From CAVTJL01 sp963752325 (GTDB lineage: Bacteria > Pseudomonadota > Alphaproteobacteria > Geminicoccales > Geminicoccaceae), in NCBI GenBank assembly GCA_963752325.1, contig CAVVXU010000005.1, positions 124,001 through 188,000 on the forward strand: a stretch of 64,000 nucleotides of DNA, given 5' to 3'. Numbering within the stretch: the stretch's first letter is position 1; each line of letters opens with the position of its first letter. The notes under the pieces were generated by a model. The model did not search any database. It was not told the DNA's origin and saw only the letters and a list, made by a program, of their open reading frames with translations. The translations under genes and the position numbers were made by a program. Shown piece by piece: positions 8,825-16,785 of the stretch.

Positions 8825-9937
8825 GCCGAAAAGACCTTCAGCTCCTCCGGACGCCAGCGCAGGCCGACCGACGCGCCGGTCCGCGCGAGGGTGTCGGCCT
8901 CGCTGCCGGGGCGAAGCTCGACGAAGACCATCCTCCCGGTGTCGAGCCGGATCTCCGCGTCCACCGCATTGCCGAGAAAGACCCTGCGGTGGACCTCGCC
9001 CCGAAGGATGCCCTCCCCAGCCGGACAGACCGTCAGGGCATGCGGCCGCAGCATTGCCACGGCCTCAGGGCCCAATGGCAGGGTGCTCGCATGCGGCAGA
9101 ACGATCCCCTCCATCTCCAGCCGCGATGCGCCCACCACGGTGCAGTGGAGCGTGTTGGCCCGGCCGATGAAGTCCGACACGAAGCGCGTGGCCGGCCGGT
9201 TGTAGATGTCCTCTGGCGAGCCGATCTGCTCCAGCCGCCCCGCGTTCATGACAGCGATCCGGTCGCAGAGGGTGAGCGCCTCCTGCTGGTCGTGGGTCAC
9301 GAAGAGGGTCGTGAACCCGGTGCGCCTCTGGATGTCGCGCAGCTCGAACCGCATCTCGTCCCGGAGCCGGGCATCGAGGTTCGAGAGGGGCTCGTCGAGC
9401 AGAAGGATGTCGGGTCGGATCACGATCGCCCGGGCGATGGCCACCCGCTGCTGTTGCCCGCCTGAGAGCTGTGCCGGCTTGCGGTCGCCGAAGCCGTCGA
9501 GCCTGACCGCGCGTAGCGCGTCTTCTGTCCGCCGCTCCAGATCCGGCTTCGAGATCCGGCGGAGCTTCAGCCCGAAGGCCACGTTCTGCGCCACCGTCAT
9601 GTGGGGAAAAAGCGCATAGGACTGGAAGACGAGGCCGAGGTTCCGCTCCCAGGGCGGGCGGGACGACGATATCCGCCCCGCCGATCAGGATCCGGCCGGC
9701 GGTGGGAGCGATGAGGCCGGCAACCATCCTCAGGGTCGTCGTCTTGCCGCAACCGGAGGGTCCAAGGAGGCCCAGGAACTCGCCGCGCTCGATCTGCAGG
9801 TCGAGATCGTCGACCGCGGGCTTGGCGCCGCCATAGTCGAAGGTCAATCGCTCGATGCGGACATGCGCCTCGCCCGACACTGCCCCGGCAGCGTCGACCG
9901 CCGGGGCAATGTGGTCTTCCGGCAGCTCCGCCCTCAA
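8821..9937 (-). CDS. ABC transporter ATPase (PotA/UgpC-like), single-base frameshift near 9653
   Basis: ATPase of the PotABCD-type transporter. The first frame gives Walker A GPSGCGKTTTLR; the second frame gives FGLKLRRIS, signature LSGGQQQR, Walker B ILLLDEPLSNLDARLR, switch His in FVTHDQQEA and a C-terminal TOBE domain. Removing one base from the GGG run at 9652-9654 restores AWERNLGLVFQSYALFPHMT exactly where the Q-loop belongs, so the gene is otherwise intact. The span is one base over a multiple of three. The ATG at 9937 overlaps the SBP stop. Confidence 0.8.
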
Positions 9938-11013
9938 TGGCCGGCCACGATCTTACGCCGCCAGTCCTTCGTCCAGTCGCTGGCCACCCCAGCTTCCCAG
10001 GCCCAGTCGAAGGGCAGCATCTTGTCCATCCGCTTGGCCACCGTCTTGTCCTCGGCCGCAGGCGAGATCTCGGCCTTGGGATTCACCGGCGCGTAGTACA
10101 TCGCCTCGGTGAAGGCCTTCTGCGCCTCCGGGGAGAGCGCGTAATCGATGAACGCCTTCGCCGCCGCGGCGTTGGGCGCCCCTTCGACGAGATTGATCGT
10201 GTTGATCTGCATCACGCTGCCCTCCTCGGGCAGCATGACGCCAAGCTTGTCCGGGTTCTTCTCGGCATAGTACTGCGCCCGCGCATTCCAGCCGGTCGCC
10301 ATGTCAAGGTCGCCGTTCAGCACCAGCGTGTAGCCGTCGGGCTTCGGATCGAATGTCTGCACGCTCGGCGCAAGCTCGGCGAGTTTCTTCACCGCCTTGG
10401 AGACCGACTTGGTATAGTCCTGGCCTTGCCATTTGGACACAATCGCCAGAAGCGCGGCACCTTGAATGTTAGGCATTGCGCTGATACCGAGCCGTCCCTT
10501 CAGCTTGGGATCCCAAAGCACGCTGATCGACTTGGGCGGCGTGGCGAACTTCGTCTTGTTGTAGATGATCACAAGATTGTCGAAGGTGACGGCCGGGCCG
10601 TAGCCCTTCTTGATGATCGCCTGCGACGCGAGGTCGCCGATCACCGGGCTCTCGGAGACCGGCAGCTTGGCCAGCAGCTCTTCCTTGTCACCGATCAGGC
10701 TCGTCGAGGCATCGAAGATCACCACGTCGACCTGCGGCGAGCCCTTCTGCGCGCGCAAGGTTCCCAGCATCTGGGCGGAGTTGCCGGTGGTGTAGTAGTT
10801 CACCTTCACGCCGGGATTGGCGGCCTCGAAGGGCTTGACGACGGCCTCGGCGTACTTGTCCTGGAAGATGCCGGAATAGGCCATGAGCGTGATCTGGCCC
10901 GACACCTCGGCGAGAGCCGGGACGGCTGCGCCGGCGACGAGGGTCAGCGCGAGGGCGCCGACGACGAGGCCGCGACGCCTGAGGGACCGGCCGGCTCTGA
11001 TGGTGATGGTCAT
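9934..11013 (-). CDS. Extracellular solute-binding protein (PotD/Fe-type)
   Basis: A 359-residue periplasmic binding protein with a Sec- or Tat-type leader (SLRRRGLVVGALALTLVAGA ending at ALA-E). The mature part shows the SBP_bac_6/8 pattern: ITLMAYSGIFQDKYAEAVV, VDVVIFDASTS, NLVIIYNKTKF, LWDPKLKGRLGIS and AAKAFIDYALSPEAQKAF. It is the first gene of the long minus-strand block and diverges from ggt. The pattern fits polyamine, opine or ferric-iron binders. Confidence 0.88.
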   Translation of the reverse strand: MTITIRAGRSLRRRGLVVGALALTLVAGAAVPALAEVSGQITLMAYSGIFQDKYAEAVVKPFEAANPGVKVNYYTTGNSAQMLGTLRAQKGSPQVDVVIFDASTSLIGDKEELLAKLPVSESPVIGDLASQAIIKKGYGPAVTFDNLVIIYNKTKFATPPKSISVLWDPKLKGRLGISAMPNIQGAALLAIVSKWQGQDYTKSVSKAVKKLAELAPSVQTFDPKPDGYTLVLNGDLDMATGWNARAQYYAEKNPDKLGVMLPEEGSVMQINTINLVEGAPNAAAAKAFIDYALSPEAQKAFTEAMYYAPVNPKAEISPAAEDKTVAKRMDKMLPFDWAWEAGVASDWTKDWRRKIVAGH

Positions 11014-11141
11014 GGGTGTGTATACCCCCGTGCTGTTGGACGGGAGGGCAGGCTTACGCCGTCCTGCCCGACCCGCCCATTGAACGCGTCAGCGGGAGCC
11101 CGTCCAACGAAAAATCCCCCTCGCGCGCAACCTTTCCCATT

Positions 11142-11170
11142 TTGGCATTTGGCTTGGGCTGGTCTAAGCC
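11142..11170 (+). promoter_or_regulatory. Candidate sigma-70 promoter of ggt
   Basis: TTGGCA (11142-11147), a 17-bp spacer and TAAGCC (11165-11170) lie about 30 bp before the ggt ATG in the divergent gap 11014-11200. Spacing is ideal but both boxes are imperfect. Confidence 0.3.
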
Positions 11171-11200
11171 TCGCCCGACACCCCCTGCGAAAGGCGCCCG

Positions 11201-12901
11201 ATGACCCGCCGCCCCCTGCCCTTTGCCTGCGAGAAGCGCCCGGCGTCCGGGGCGGGCGGCGTGGTCGTCACCAACCATCCGATGGGCTCCGCGGCAGGCG
11301 CCGAGATGCTGGCGGCCGGTGGAAATGCGGTCGATTCCGCTGTCGCCGCACTGCTGGCACTCACCGTGGTGGAACCGATGATGGTCGGCATCGCGGGCGG
11401 CGGCCTGTCCCATCTGCGGCAGGCCGACGGGCGGCACATCGTCGTGGATGCCCTGGCCTGTGCCGCGCAGACCATGCATCCGGAGATCTACGAGCCGGTC
11501 TCGGACGAGCCGCCGCACAATATGGACGCGAAGGGCCGGCGCAACCTCGTCGGCCCTTCGGCCGTCGCGGTCCCGGGCAATCTCGCCGGCTGGTGCAGCC
11601 TGCACGAGCGGTTCGGCCGGCTCCCGTTCGCCGACATCGTCGAGCCGGCGATCCGCCTTGCGGCCCGGGGCTTTGCCGTGACCGACTATCTCTCGGGCGC
11701 CATCAGCGAGTCGATAGCCGACCTGTCAGCCGATGCGGTGATCGCCTCTGTGCTGATGCCGCAGGGTCGACCACCCCGGACGGGTGAGCGCCTTTTGATG
11801 CCCCACTATGCCGAGAGCCTCCGCCTCATCGCCCGCGAGGGTGCTGCGGCGCTGCACGGAGGCGCGCTCGGCGCTGCGCTGGCGGAGCGCATCGAGACGG
11901 GAGGCGAGGACGCAGGCTGGCTGACGCTCGATGATCTGCGCGCCTACCGGCCCATCGACCGCAACACGATCACGGGTCGATATCGCGGCTACGAGATCGT
12001 CGGCCCGCCGCCGCCGGCCTCCTCCGGCGTGCACGTGACCCAAATGCTGAACATCATCGAGGGCTACGATGTCGCCGGCATGGGCTTCGGCAGCGCCGAG
12101 AGCCTCGATCTCCTCGCCCGTACTCTGGCCCTCGCCTTCGCCGACCGCCGCGCCGCCTCGGGCGATCCGGCCTTCGTGGACGTTCCCGTCGCGCGACTCA
12201 CCTCCAAGGACTATGCCGCCGAGTGCCGCGCCCGCCTCGGTATCAAGGCGCCGCCGGCTCCAGAGCATGAGAGCGCCGACACGACCCATGTGACCGTAGC
12301 CGACCGCGACGGCAACGTCGTCAGCGCCACCCATACCATCAACGGCATCTTCGGCGCCCGCTTCATGGTTCCGGGCACCGGCATCATCCCCAACAACTAC
12401 ATGTCCAACTTCGACCCGCATCCGGGCCGGGCCCTTTCCGTGGCGCCGGGCAAGCGGGTGCCGACCTCGATGGCCCCGATGATCATCCTGAAGGAGGGAC
12501 GGCCCGCCTTCGCGCTCGGCTTGCCGGGAGGCCTGCGCATCTTCCCCTCCGCCTTCCAGGCCATCGTCAACCTGATCGATCACCGCATGAGCCTGCAGGA
12601 GGCGGTCGAGGCCCCGAGGCTCTGGACCCAGGGCCAGGAGGTGGAGCTGGAGAAGGCCTTGGCACCGATGGCCGAGGCGCTCGCAACACTGGGCCACAAG
12701 ATCAAGGTCGTCCCCCATATCGGGGGCGGCATGAACGCCATCGGCTTCGATACGGACGGCACCATGACCGGTGCTGCCTGCTGGCGGGCCGATGGAACCG
12801 TGGCGGCGCTCGGTGGCGGGCTCGCCCGCCCCGGCGTGCGCTTCTGGCCCGACAAGGCGCCCGATGGCGACGACAGCGAGAAGGACCGAACGCGCCGATG
12901 A
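11201..12901 (+). CDS. ggt: Gamma-glutamyltransferase / glutathione hydrolase family protein
   Basis: A 566-residue Ntn-hydrolase that cleaves or transfers gamma-glutamyl groups; family members self-process before a nucleophilic Thr. Here the processing Thr is T361 in DTTHVTVADRDGNVVSAT. The N-terminal part has HPMGSAAGAEMLAAGGNAVDSAVAA and the C-terminal part has GGLRIFPSAFQAIVNLID. No signal peptide is evident, so it may be cytoplasmic, unlike the periplasmic E. coli enzyme. The next gene starts inside its stop codon (ATGA). With two transporters diverging from it, a role in processing imported gamma-glutamyl or amide compounds is plausible. Confidence 0.88.
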   Translation: MTRRPLPFACEKRPASGAGGVVVTNHPMGSAAGAEMLAAGGNAVDSAVAALLALTVVEPMMVGIAGGGLSHLRQADGRHIVVDALACAAQTMHPEIYEPVSDEPPHNMDAKGRRNLVGPSAVAVPGNLAGWCSLHERFGRLPFADIVEPAIRLAARGFAVTDYLSGAISESIADLSADAVIASVLMPQGRPPRTGERLLMPHYAESLRLIAREGAAALHGGALGAALAERIETGGEDAGWLTLDDLRAYRPIDRNTITGRYRGYEIVGPPPPASSGVHVTQMLNIIEGYDVAGMGFGSAESLDLLARTLALAFADRRAASGDPAFVDVPVARLTSKDYAAECRARLGIKAPPAPEHESADTTHVTVADRDGNVVSATHTINGIFGARFMVPGTGIIPNNYMSNFDPHPGRALSVAPGKRVPTSMAPMIILKEGRPAFALGLPGGLRIFPSAFQAIVNLIDHRMSLQEAVEAPRLWTQGQEVELEKALAPMAEALATLGHKIKVVPHIGGGMNAIGFDTDGTMTGAACWRADGTVAALGGGLARPGVRFWPDKAPDGDDSEKDRTRR

Positions 12902-13857
12902 CCCTGCTCGTGATGCTGGACCCGATGGCGCAGGAGCGGCTCGACCGCATCCGCCCCCTGCTCCCGGACGGCTGGGAGATATCGACGGCAAAGTCGCGGG
13001 CGGCGGATGACCAGCTCGACGCCCTGCAGGGTGCAAGCTTCGCCATCACCGGCGACGTTCCCGTGACGGCGGAGATGATGGCCACGCCCGGCCTGCGCGG
13101 CGTCCACAAGTGGGGCGTGGGCTACGACAATATCGACTGCGACGCGGCCCGCGCGCATGGGGTCCGCGTCATGCGAACGACCGGATCGAACGCCATCACG
13201 GTGGCCGAGACGGCGCTCGGCCTCATGCTTGCCATGAACCGCAACATCGTGCGCGGCCATGTGGGAATGCTGCGGGGTGAATGGCGCAAGGGCGAGCTCT
13301 CCGTCACCTCGATGCGGCTCTCCGGCAAGACCGTCGGCATCGTCGGGCTCGGCTATATCGGCAAGGCTCTGGCCCGGCTGCTGGCCGGCTTCGGCTGCAC
13401 AGTCCTTTATACCAAGCGCACGCCGCTCTCGCCCGAGGAGGAGCAGGCGCTGGGCGTGCGCCTCGCCTCATTCGACGAGCTGCTGGAGAGCTCCGACGCC
13501 ATCTCCTTGCATTGCGCGCTGAACGACGAGACGCGGGACCTGATCAACCGTGACACGCTGGCACGGATGAAGCCCGGCGCCATTCTCGTGAACGCGGCCC
13601 GCGGCGGCGTGGTGGTCGAGGCCGACCTGGCCGAAGCGGTGGCCTCAGGCCACCTTCGCGGCGCTGCGGTCGACGTCTTCGCCGTGGAGCCGGCCGAGCC
13701 GGGAAACCCGCTCGTCGGCCTCGACCGCGTCATCGTGACCCCGCATGTGGGCGCGATCTCGGCGGACGGCTTCGTGCCCTCCATCAAGCGCATGGTCGCC
13801 AACATGCTGGCCATCCTCGAAGGACGGGAGCCGCCCGAGCTCGATCTCGTCGTCTAG
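12898..13857 (+). CDS. D-isomer-specific 2-hydroxyacid dehydrogenase
   Basis: A 319-residue NAD(P)-dependent dehydrogenase of the phosphoglycerate/glyoxylate reductase family. The Rossmann motif is GLGYIGKALARLLAGFG; the catalytic triad is Arg in NAARGGVVVEADL, Glu in DVFAVEPAEPGNP and His in VTPHVGAIS. It overlaps ggt by ATGA and so is co-translated. The TAG stop lies exactly at the left end of the IS630 element, so the natural C-terminus could have been altered by the insertion; the protein has full family length, however. Confidence 0.87.
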   Translation: MTLLVMLDPMAQERLDRIRPLLPDGWEISTAKSRAADDQLDALQGASFAITGDVPVTAEMMATPGLRGVHKWGVGYDNIDCDAARAHGVRVMRTTGSNAITVAETALGLMLAMNRNIVRGHVGMLRGEWRKGELSVTSMRLSGKTVGIVGLGYIGKALARLLAGFGCTVLYTKRTPLSPEEEQALGVRLASFDELLESSDAISLHCALNDETRDLINRDTLARMKPGAILVNAARGGVVVEADLAEAVASGHLRGAAVDVFAVEPAEPGNPLVGLDRVIVTPHVGAISADGFVPSIKRMVANMLAILEGREPPELDLVV

Positions 13858-14409
13858 AGCATCTTCCTATAGCATAGAATCGTTACCGGTGATTCGACAC
13901 TTCTGGTTGAGGTGGTTGGAGGATCAAGATGCCGGCACCGCTGTCGATGGATCTGCGCGAGCGGATCGTGCGCTCGGTCGAGGGTGGCAGCTCGATCCGC
14001 GAGGCGGCGCGCCGCTTCGAGGTGAGCGCCTCGGTGGCGATCAAGCTGATGCGGCGGGTGCGCGAGACGGGCAGCGCGACGCCGGCGCAGGTCGGCGGCC
14101 ACCGCCCGGCGGCTCTGGCCGGGCACGAGCAGGACCTCGTTGAGGTCATCGAGGCGAGGCCCGACATCACGCTGGCCGAGCTGCAGCGCCGCCTCGGCCT
14201 GAGCCCGGCGCTCTCGACCCTGCATCGCACGCTCCACGGCCTGGGCCTCAGGCATAAAAAAAGTCCGTGAGGGCCGCCGAGCAGGATCGGCCCGACGTCG
14301 CTGTCCGGCGGCGCCGCTGGCGCTCATGGCAACCTTTTATGGACCCCGCCCGCTTCGTCTTCCTCGACGAGACCGCCAAGGCCACGAACATGGCGAGGCG
14401 CGGAGCCTG

Positions 14410-14428
14410 CCCCGGAGATGATCCGGGG
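14410..14428 (+). repeat. Hairpin insert in the transposase (site 1)
   Basis: CCCCGGA (14410-14416), a five-base loop, and TCCGGGG (14422-14428). It sits inside extra sequence between the codons for NMARR and ERLVAAVP and destroys the reading frame there. Confidence 0.6.
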
Positions 14429-14678
14429 GACGCTGCCCTTCGGCCGAGCGCCTGGTGGCGGCCGTCCCTCACGGCCATTGGCAGACCACGACCTTCATCG
14501 CCGGACTACGGCAGAGCGGCGTGATCGCTCCCCTGGTCCTCGACGGACCTATGACCGGCACCGCCTTCAGGGCCTACATTGAGCAGATGTTGGCACCGGC
14601 TCTGGCGCCAGGCGACGTCGTAGTGATGGACAATCTCGCCGCCCACAAAGTCGATGGCGTCCACCAAGCGCTCACCGC

Positions 14679-14827
14679 CGCCGTCTTGGCAGGTGGCCAC
14701 CTGCCAAGACGGCGCATCCCTTACAAGGGATGTCAGCAGAGCTGACAGGGCTCACCCGACCTGAACCCATCAGGCGTCAGGAGACGCCTGATCCGGGCCC
14801 CGAAGGGGACGCGGCCAGCAGGCCGCG
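14679..14827 (+). repeat. Array of abutting perfect hairpins in the transposase (sites 2 and 3)
   Basis: In order: an 18-bp-arm perfect palindrome (14679-14714); an 8-bp stem (14715-14722 with 14725-14732); a 7-bp stem (14731-14737 with 14741-14747); then 21 bases of surviving transposase code; a 10-bp stem (14769-14778 with 14783-14792, loop AGGA); a 4-bp stem (14798-14801 with 14805-14808); and a 7-bp stem (14810-14816 with 14821-14827). Almost every base outside the transposase remnant lies in a stem or small loop. Confidence 0.8.
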
Positions 14828-14998
14828 GAGGCGAGCAGCTCTTCGCCAAGCTCAAGACGCTGCTCCGGAAGGCCGCCGCCCGAACCAAGGATGCGCTCTG
14901 GACGGTCACAGGCGACCTGCTCGCCAACTTCACACCCGACGAATGCGCCAACTATCTCGCCCACTCAGGGTATGGAGCTACCTAAATGGAAACTGCGC

Positions 14999-15354
14999 TG
15001 GCGCCGCGGGAGAGCCGCGACGGTGCCCTCCTCTTAGACGCCCTGCCCCGCCCGTGGGCCGAGCCAGCCGGCGGCAGCGACCGGCTCCGTATCGGCATCC
15101 GGCCCGAATATGTGCGCGTGGAACCGACAGCAGGGCCGGAGACGGTGGAGGCCCGGGTGCTGCGCCGCTCGATCAGCATCGGCGGGCAGCATCTGCTCAC
15201 GCTCGCGGTGGGAGAGATCGAGCTCAAGGCCAAGATCGCGGCCGACATGGCGACGCAAATAGGCGAGCGGACGCACATCGCCTGCCCACTCCAACATGTC
15301 GTCTTCTTCCGCGCCGGCGACCGCCTTCCCGAGAGACCGCGCGCCCTGACCTGA
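14999..15354 (+). pseudogene. C-terminal fragment of an ABC transporter ATPase
   Basis: About 118 codons remain after the IS right end. The frame contains RIGIRPEYVRVE followed by a beta-rich tail (VEARVLRRSISIGGQ, THIACPLQHVVFF), which is the TOBE/OB domain of MalK/UgpC-type ATPases. The whole nucleotide-binding domain is missing, so the fragment is non-functional. It is probably the remnant of a transporter operon cut by an IS-linked deletion. The IS contributes the apparent ATG at 14986. Confidence 0.72.
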
Positions 15355-15848
15355 GGGCCCTTTCGCTGCGACGCCGATGCGCAGCGCGCCGTCGTCTGTC
15401 GTCGGCTCAAGGTGTTCGCAGCTTTGAGCGCATGCAAGCCTCTCGACCCGCTCCTCGATGCACCTCGCCTGCGGTCAGCTCCAACGCCACGATTGAACGG
15501 ACATTCGCCCGGGTGGCGCGATCCAGCCTCCCCGAGCCGACGCGCGTCGGCGTCCGGCGGCGCTCTGCATGGTCATTGAGAGGGTCTGCGATCGCGAGCC
15601 GTTCGATGCGCCCCCATTCGGGAAGGACTGCGGCGAGTGGCCCCTGCCGTCGGTTGCACGACGGGCCACAGCAGACCGCGGGGAGGACCTGCAAGAGGGG
15701 CACGACTGACCTTGGCCGCTCTCTTGCTGGATGATCGGATCAAGGCACGCCCTCCCGGAACGCACCGGCACGGGTGGCCCTTCAAGGTGGGCTGCCCCAA
15801 CGGTCACTGAGAACCACTGTCCGGAAACGGACCCGTTGAGAGGTTCCC
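15355..15848 (+). other. Gene-free stretch
   Basis: I find no convincing gene here in any frame. Open frames across it have no recognisable motifs. A small GAAA-loop hairpin, GTCCG/CGGAC, lies near its right end before the convergent aminotransferase stop. It is probably degraded sequence next to the IS. Confidence 0.5.
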
Positions 15849-16772
15849 TTACGAAGCCGCCTCATAGTCGATCGGCGTCGCGTGCCAGCCCTGGCGGCGC
15901 TTCTCCCAGAAGGTCTCGCGCAGGCGCGCCGAGATCGGCCCCGGCCGGTCGTTGCCGAGGATGCGCGCGCCCAGCCGGCTCGCCGGCATGACGCCGCCGG
16001 CGGTGGTCGAGAAAAAGATCTCGTCGGCGTCCTCGAGCTCGGCGCGCGAGATCGGCCGGATGGCGTGGGGAATGCCCAGCTCGTCGCAGAGCTCGTTCAC
16101 CGAGAGGCGGGTGATGCCCTCGAGCGCCCCGCGCGGCGGCGAGACGACCGTGCCGTCGATGATCGCAAAGGCGTTGTAGCCCGGCCCCTCGGTGAGGAAG
16201 CCCTCGTGGTCGAGCAGCACCGCCGTGTCGAAGCCGGCATCGTGCGCCTCGAACAGGGCCGCCGTGAGGTCGCCCCAATGGAAGTTCTTCACCGTCGGAT
16301 CGACCGAGTCGGCGGGGATGCGCGGGGTTTTCGCGATCATCGCATGGACGCCGCGCGCCTGCTGCTCCTCGGAGAAGAGCCAGACCCAGGGCATGACGAA
16401 GCAGCTCAGATAGGCGCGTGCGTTGGCCGGGCTCATCGGCATGCCGCGCGGCGGGCGGCTGCGCAGGCAGTCCATCGCCACATAGGCCTCGCGCAGGCCG
16501 GTGCGGCGGACGAGATCGGTGAGGATGCGGGCGATGTCCTCGTTGCTCTCCGGCGGGCTCATCCTCAGGCTGCTCATCGAGGCACGAAAGCGCCGCAGGT
16601 GATCCTCGAGGCGGAAGAAGGCGCCATAGTAGACGCCCACCACGTCGTAGGTGACGTCGGAGCGGCGATAGCCCCATTCGGTGATCGGGATCTTCGCCTC
16701 GCCCAGCGGCATGACCTTGCCGTCGATATAGGCCGCACCCGCCGACCAGTCCGTCTCGCCCATGCCCGTCAT
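15849..16772 (-). CDS. Class IV PLP aminotransferase (D-amino acid/branched-chain type)
   Basis: A 307-residue fold-type IV aminotransferase using PLP. The N-terminus AAYIDGKVMPLGEAKIPITEWGYRRSD is typical; the PLP lysine is in VDPTVKNFHWGD, and the conserved glutamate is in LTEGPGYNAFAI. The start at 16772 is chosen because GGGGAGAGG lies five bases before it; a longer frame upstream runs into the HyuB gene. It is the last gene of the hyuA-hyuB-hyuB operon, so it may transaminate the amino acid released by ring opening. Exact substrate and stereochemistry are unknown. Confidence 0.85.
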   Translation of the reverse strand: MTGMGETDWSAGAAYIDGKVMPLGEAKIPITEWGYRRSDVTYDVVGVYYGAFFRLEDHLRRFRASMSSLRMSPPESNEDIARILTDLVRRTGLREAYVAMDCLRSRPPRGMPMSPANARAYLSCFVMPWVWLFSEEQQARGVHAMIAKTPRIPADSVDPTVKNFHWGDLTAALFEAHDAGFDTAVLLDHEGFLTEGPGYNAFAIIDGTVVSPPRGALEGITRLSVNELCDELGIPHAIRPISRAELEDADEIFFSTTAGGVMPASRLGARILGNDRPGPISARLRETFWEKRRQGWHATPIDYEAAS

Positions 16773-16785
16773 GCCGACCTCTCCC

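Larger units (their letters stand above)
13929..14985 (+). pseudogene. IS630 transposase, disrupted
   Basis: The first ORF (13929-14270) is the helix-turn-helix part, with DLRERIVRSVEGGSSIREAARRF. A run of seven A (14256-14262) followed by G is a typical -1 slippage site, and the -1 frame continues RAAEQDRPDV and FVFLDETAKATNMARR (first catalytic Asp). The frame then breaks at an inserted hairpin (14410-14428) and resumes at AAVPHGHWQTTTFIAG and PGDVVVMDNLAAHKVDGV (second Asp). Near 14750-14771 a short piece encoding SPDLNPI survives, flanked on both sides by extra palindromic sequence. EQLFAKLKTLLRKAA and NYLAHSGYGAT complete the C-terminus to the TAA at 14983. It cannot make an active transposase. 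Confidence 0.8.
13857..14998 (+). mobile_element. Decayed IS630-family insertion sequence
   Basis: The left end starts GAGCATCTTCC directly after a TA dinucleotide (13855-13856), as expected for Tc1/IS630 target sites. The right end has GGAAACTGCGC (14988-14998), matching the inverted left end at 8 of 11 positions. Between them lies an IS630 transposase. The right flank is TG rather than TA, so the outer boundary has decayed or been deleted. The element separates the ggt operon from a truncated ABC ATPase. Confidence 0.72.

Noticed and set aside
15475..15600. Possible second transposase remnant in the gene-free stretch
   Set aside because: A short run NATIERTFARVARSS faintly recalls transposase tails, but it is too short and isolated to support a call.
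14730..15734. A 334-codon frame crossing the IS end, the ATPase fragment and the gene-free stretch
   Set aside because: It runs across unrelated segments in a frame different from both the transposase and the TOBE fragment, and has no motif.
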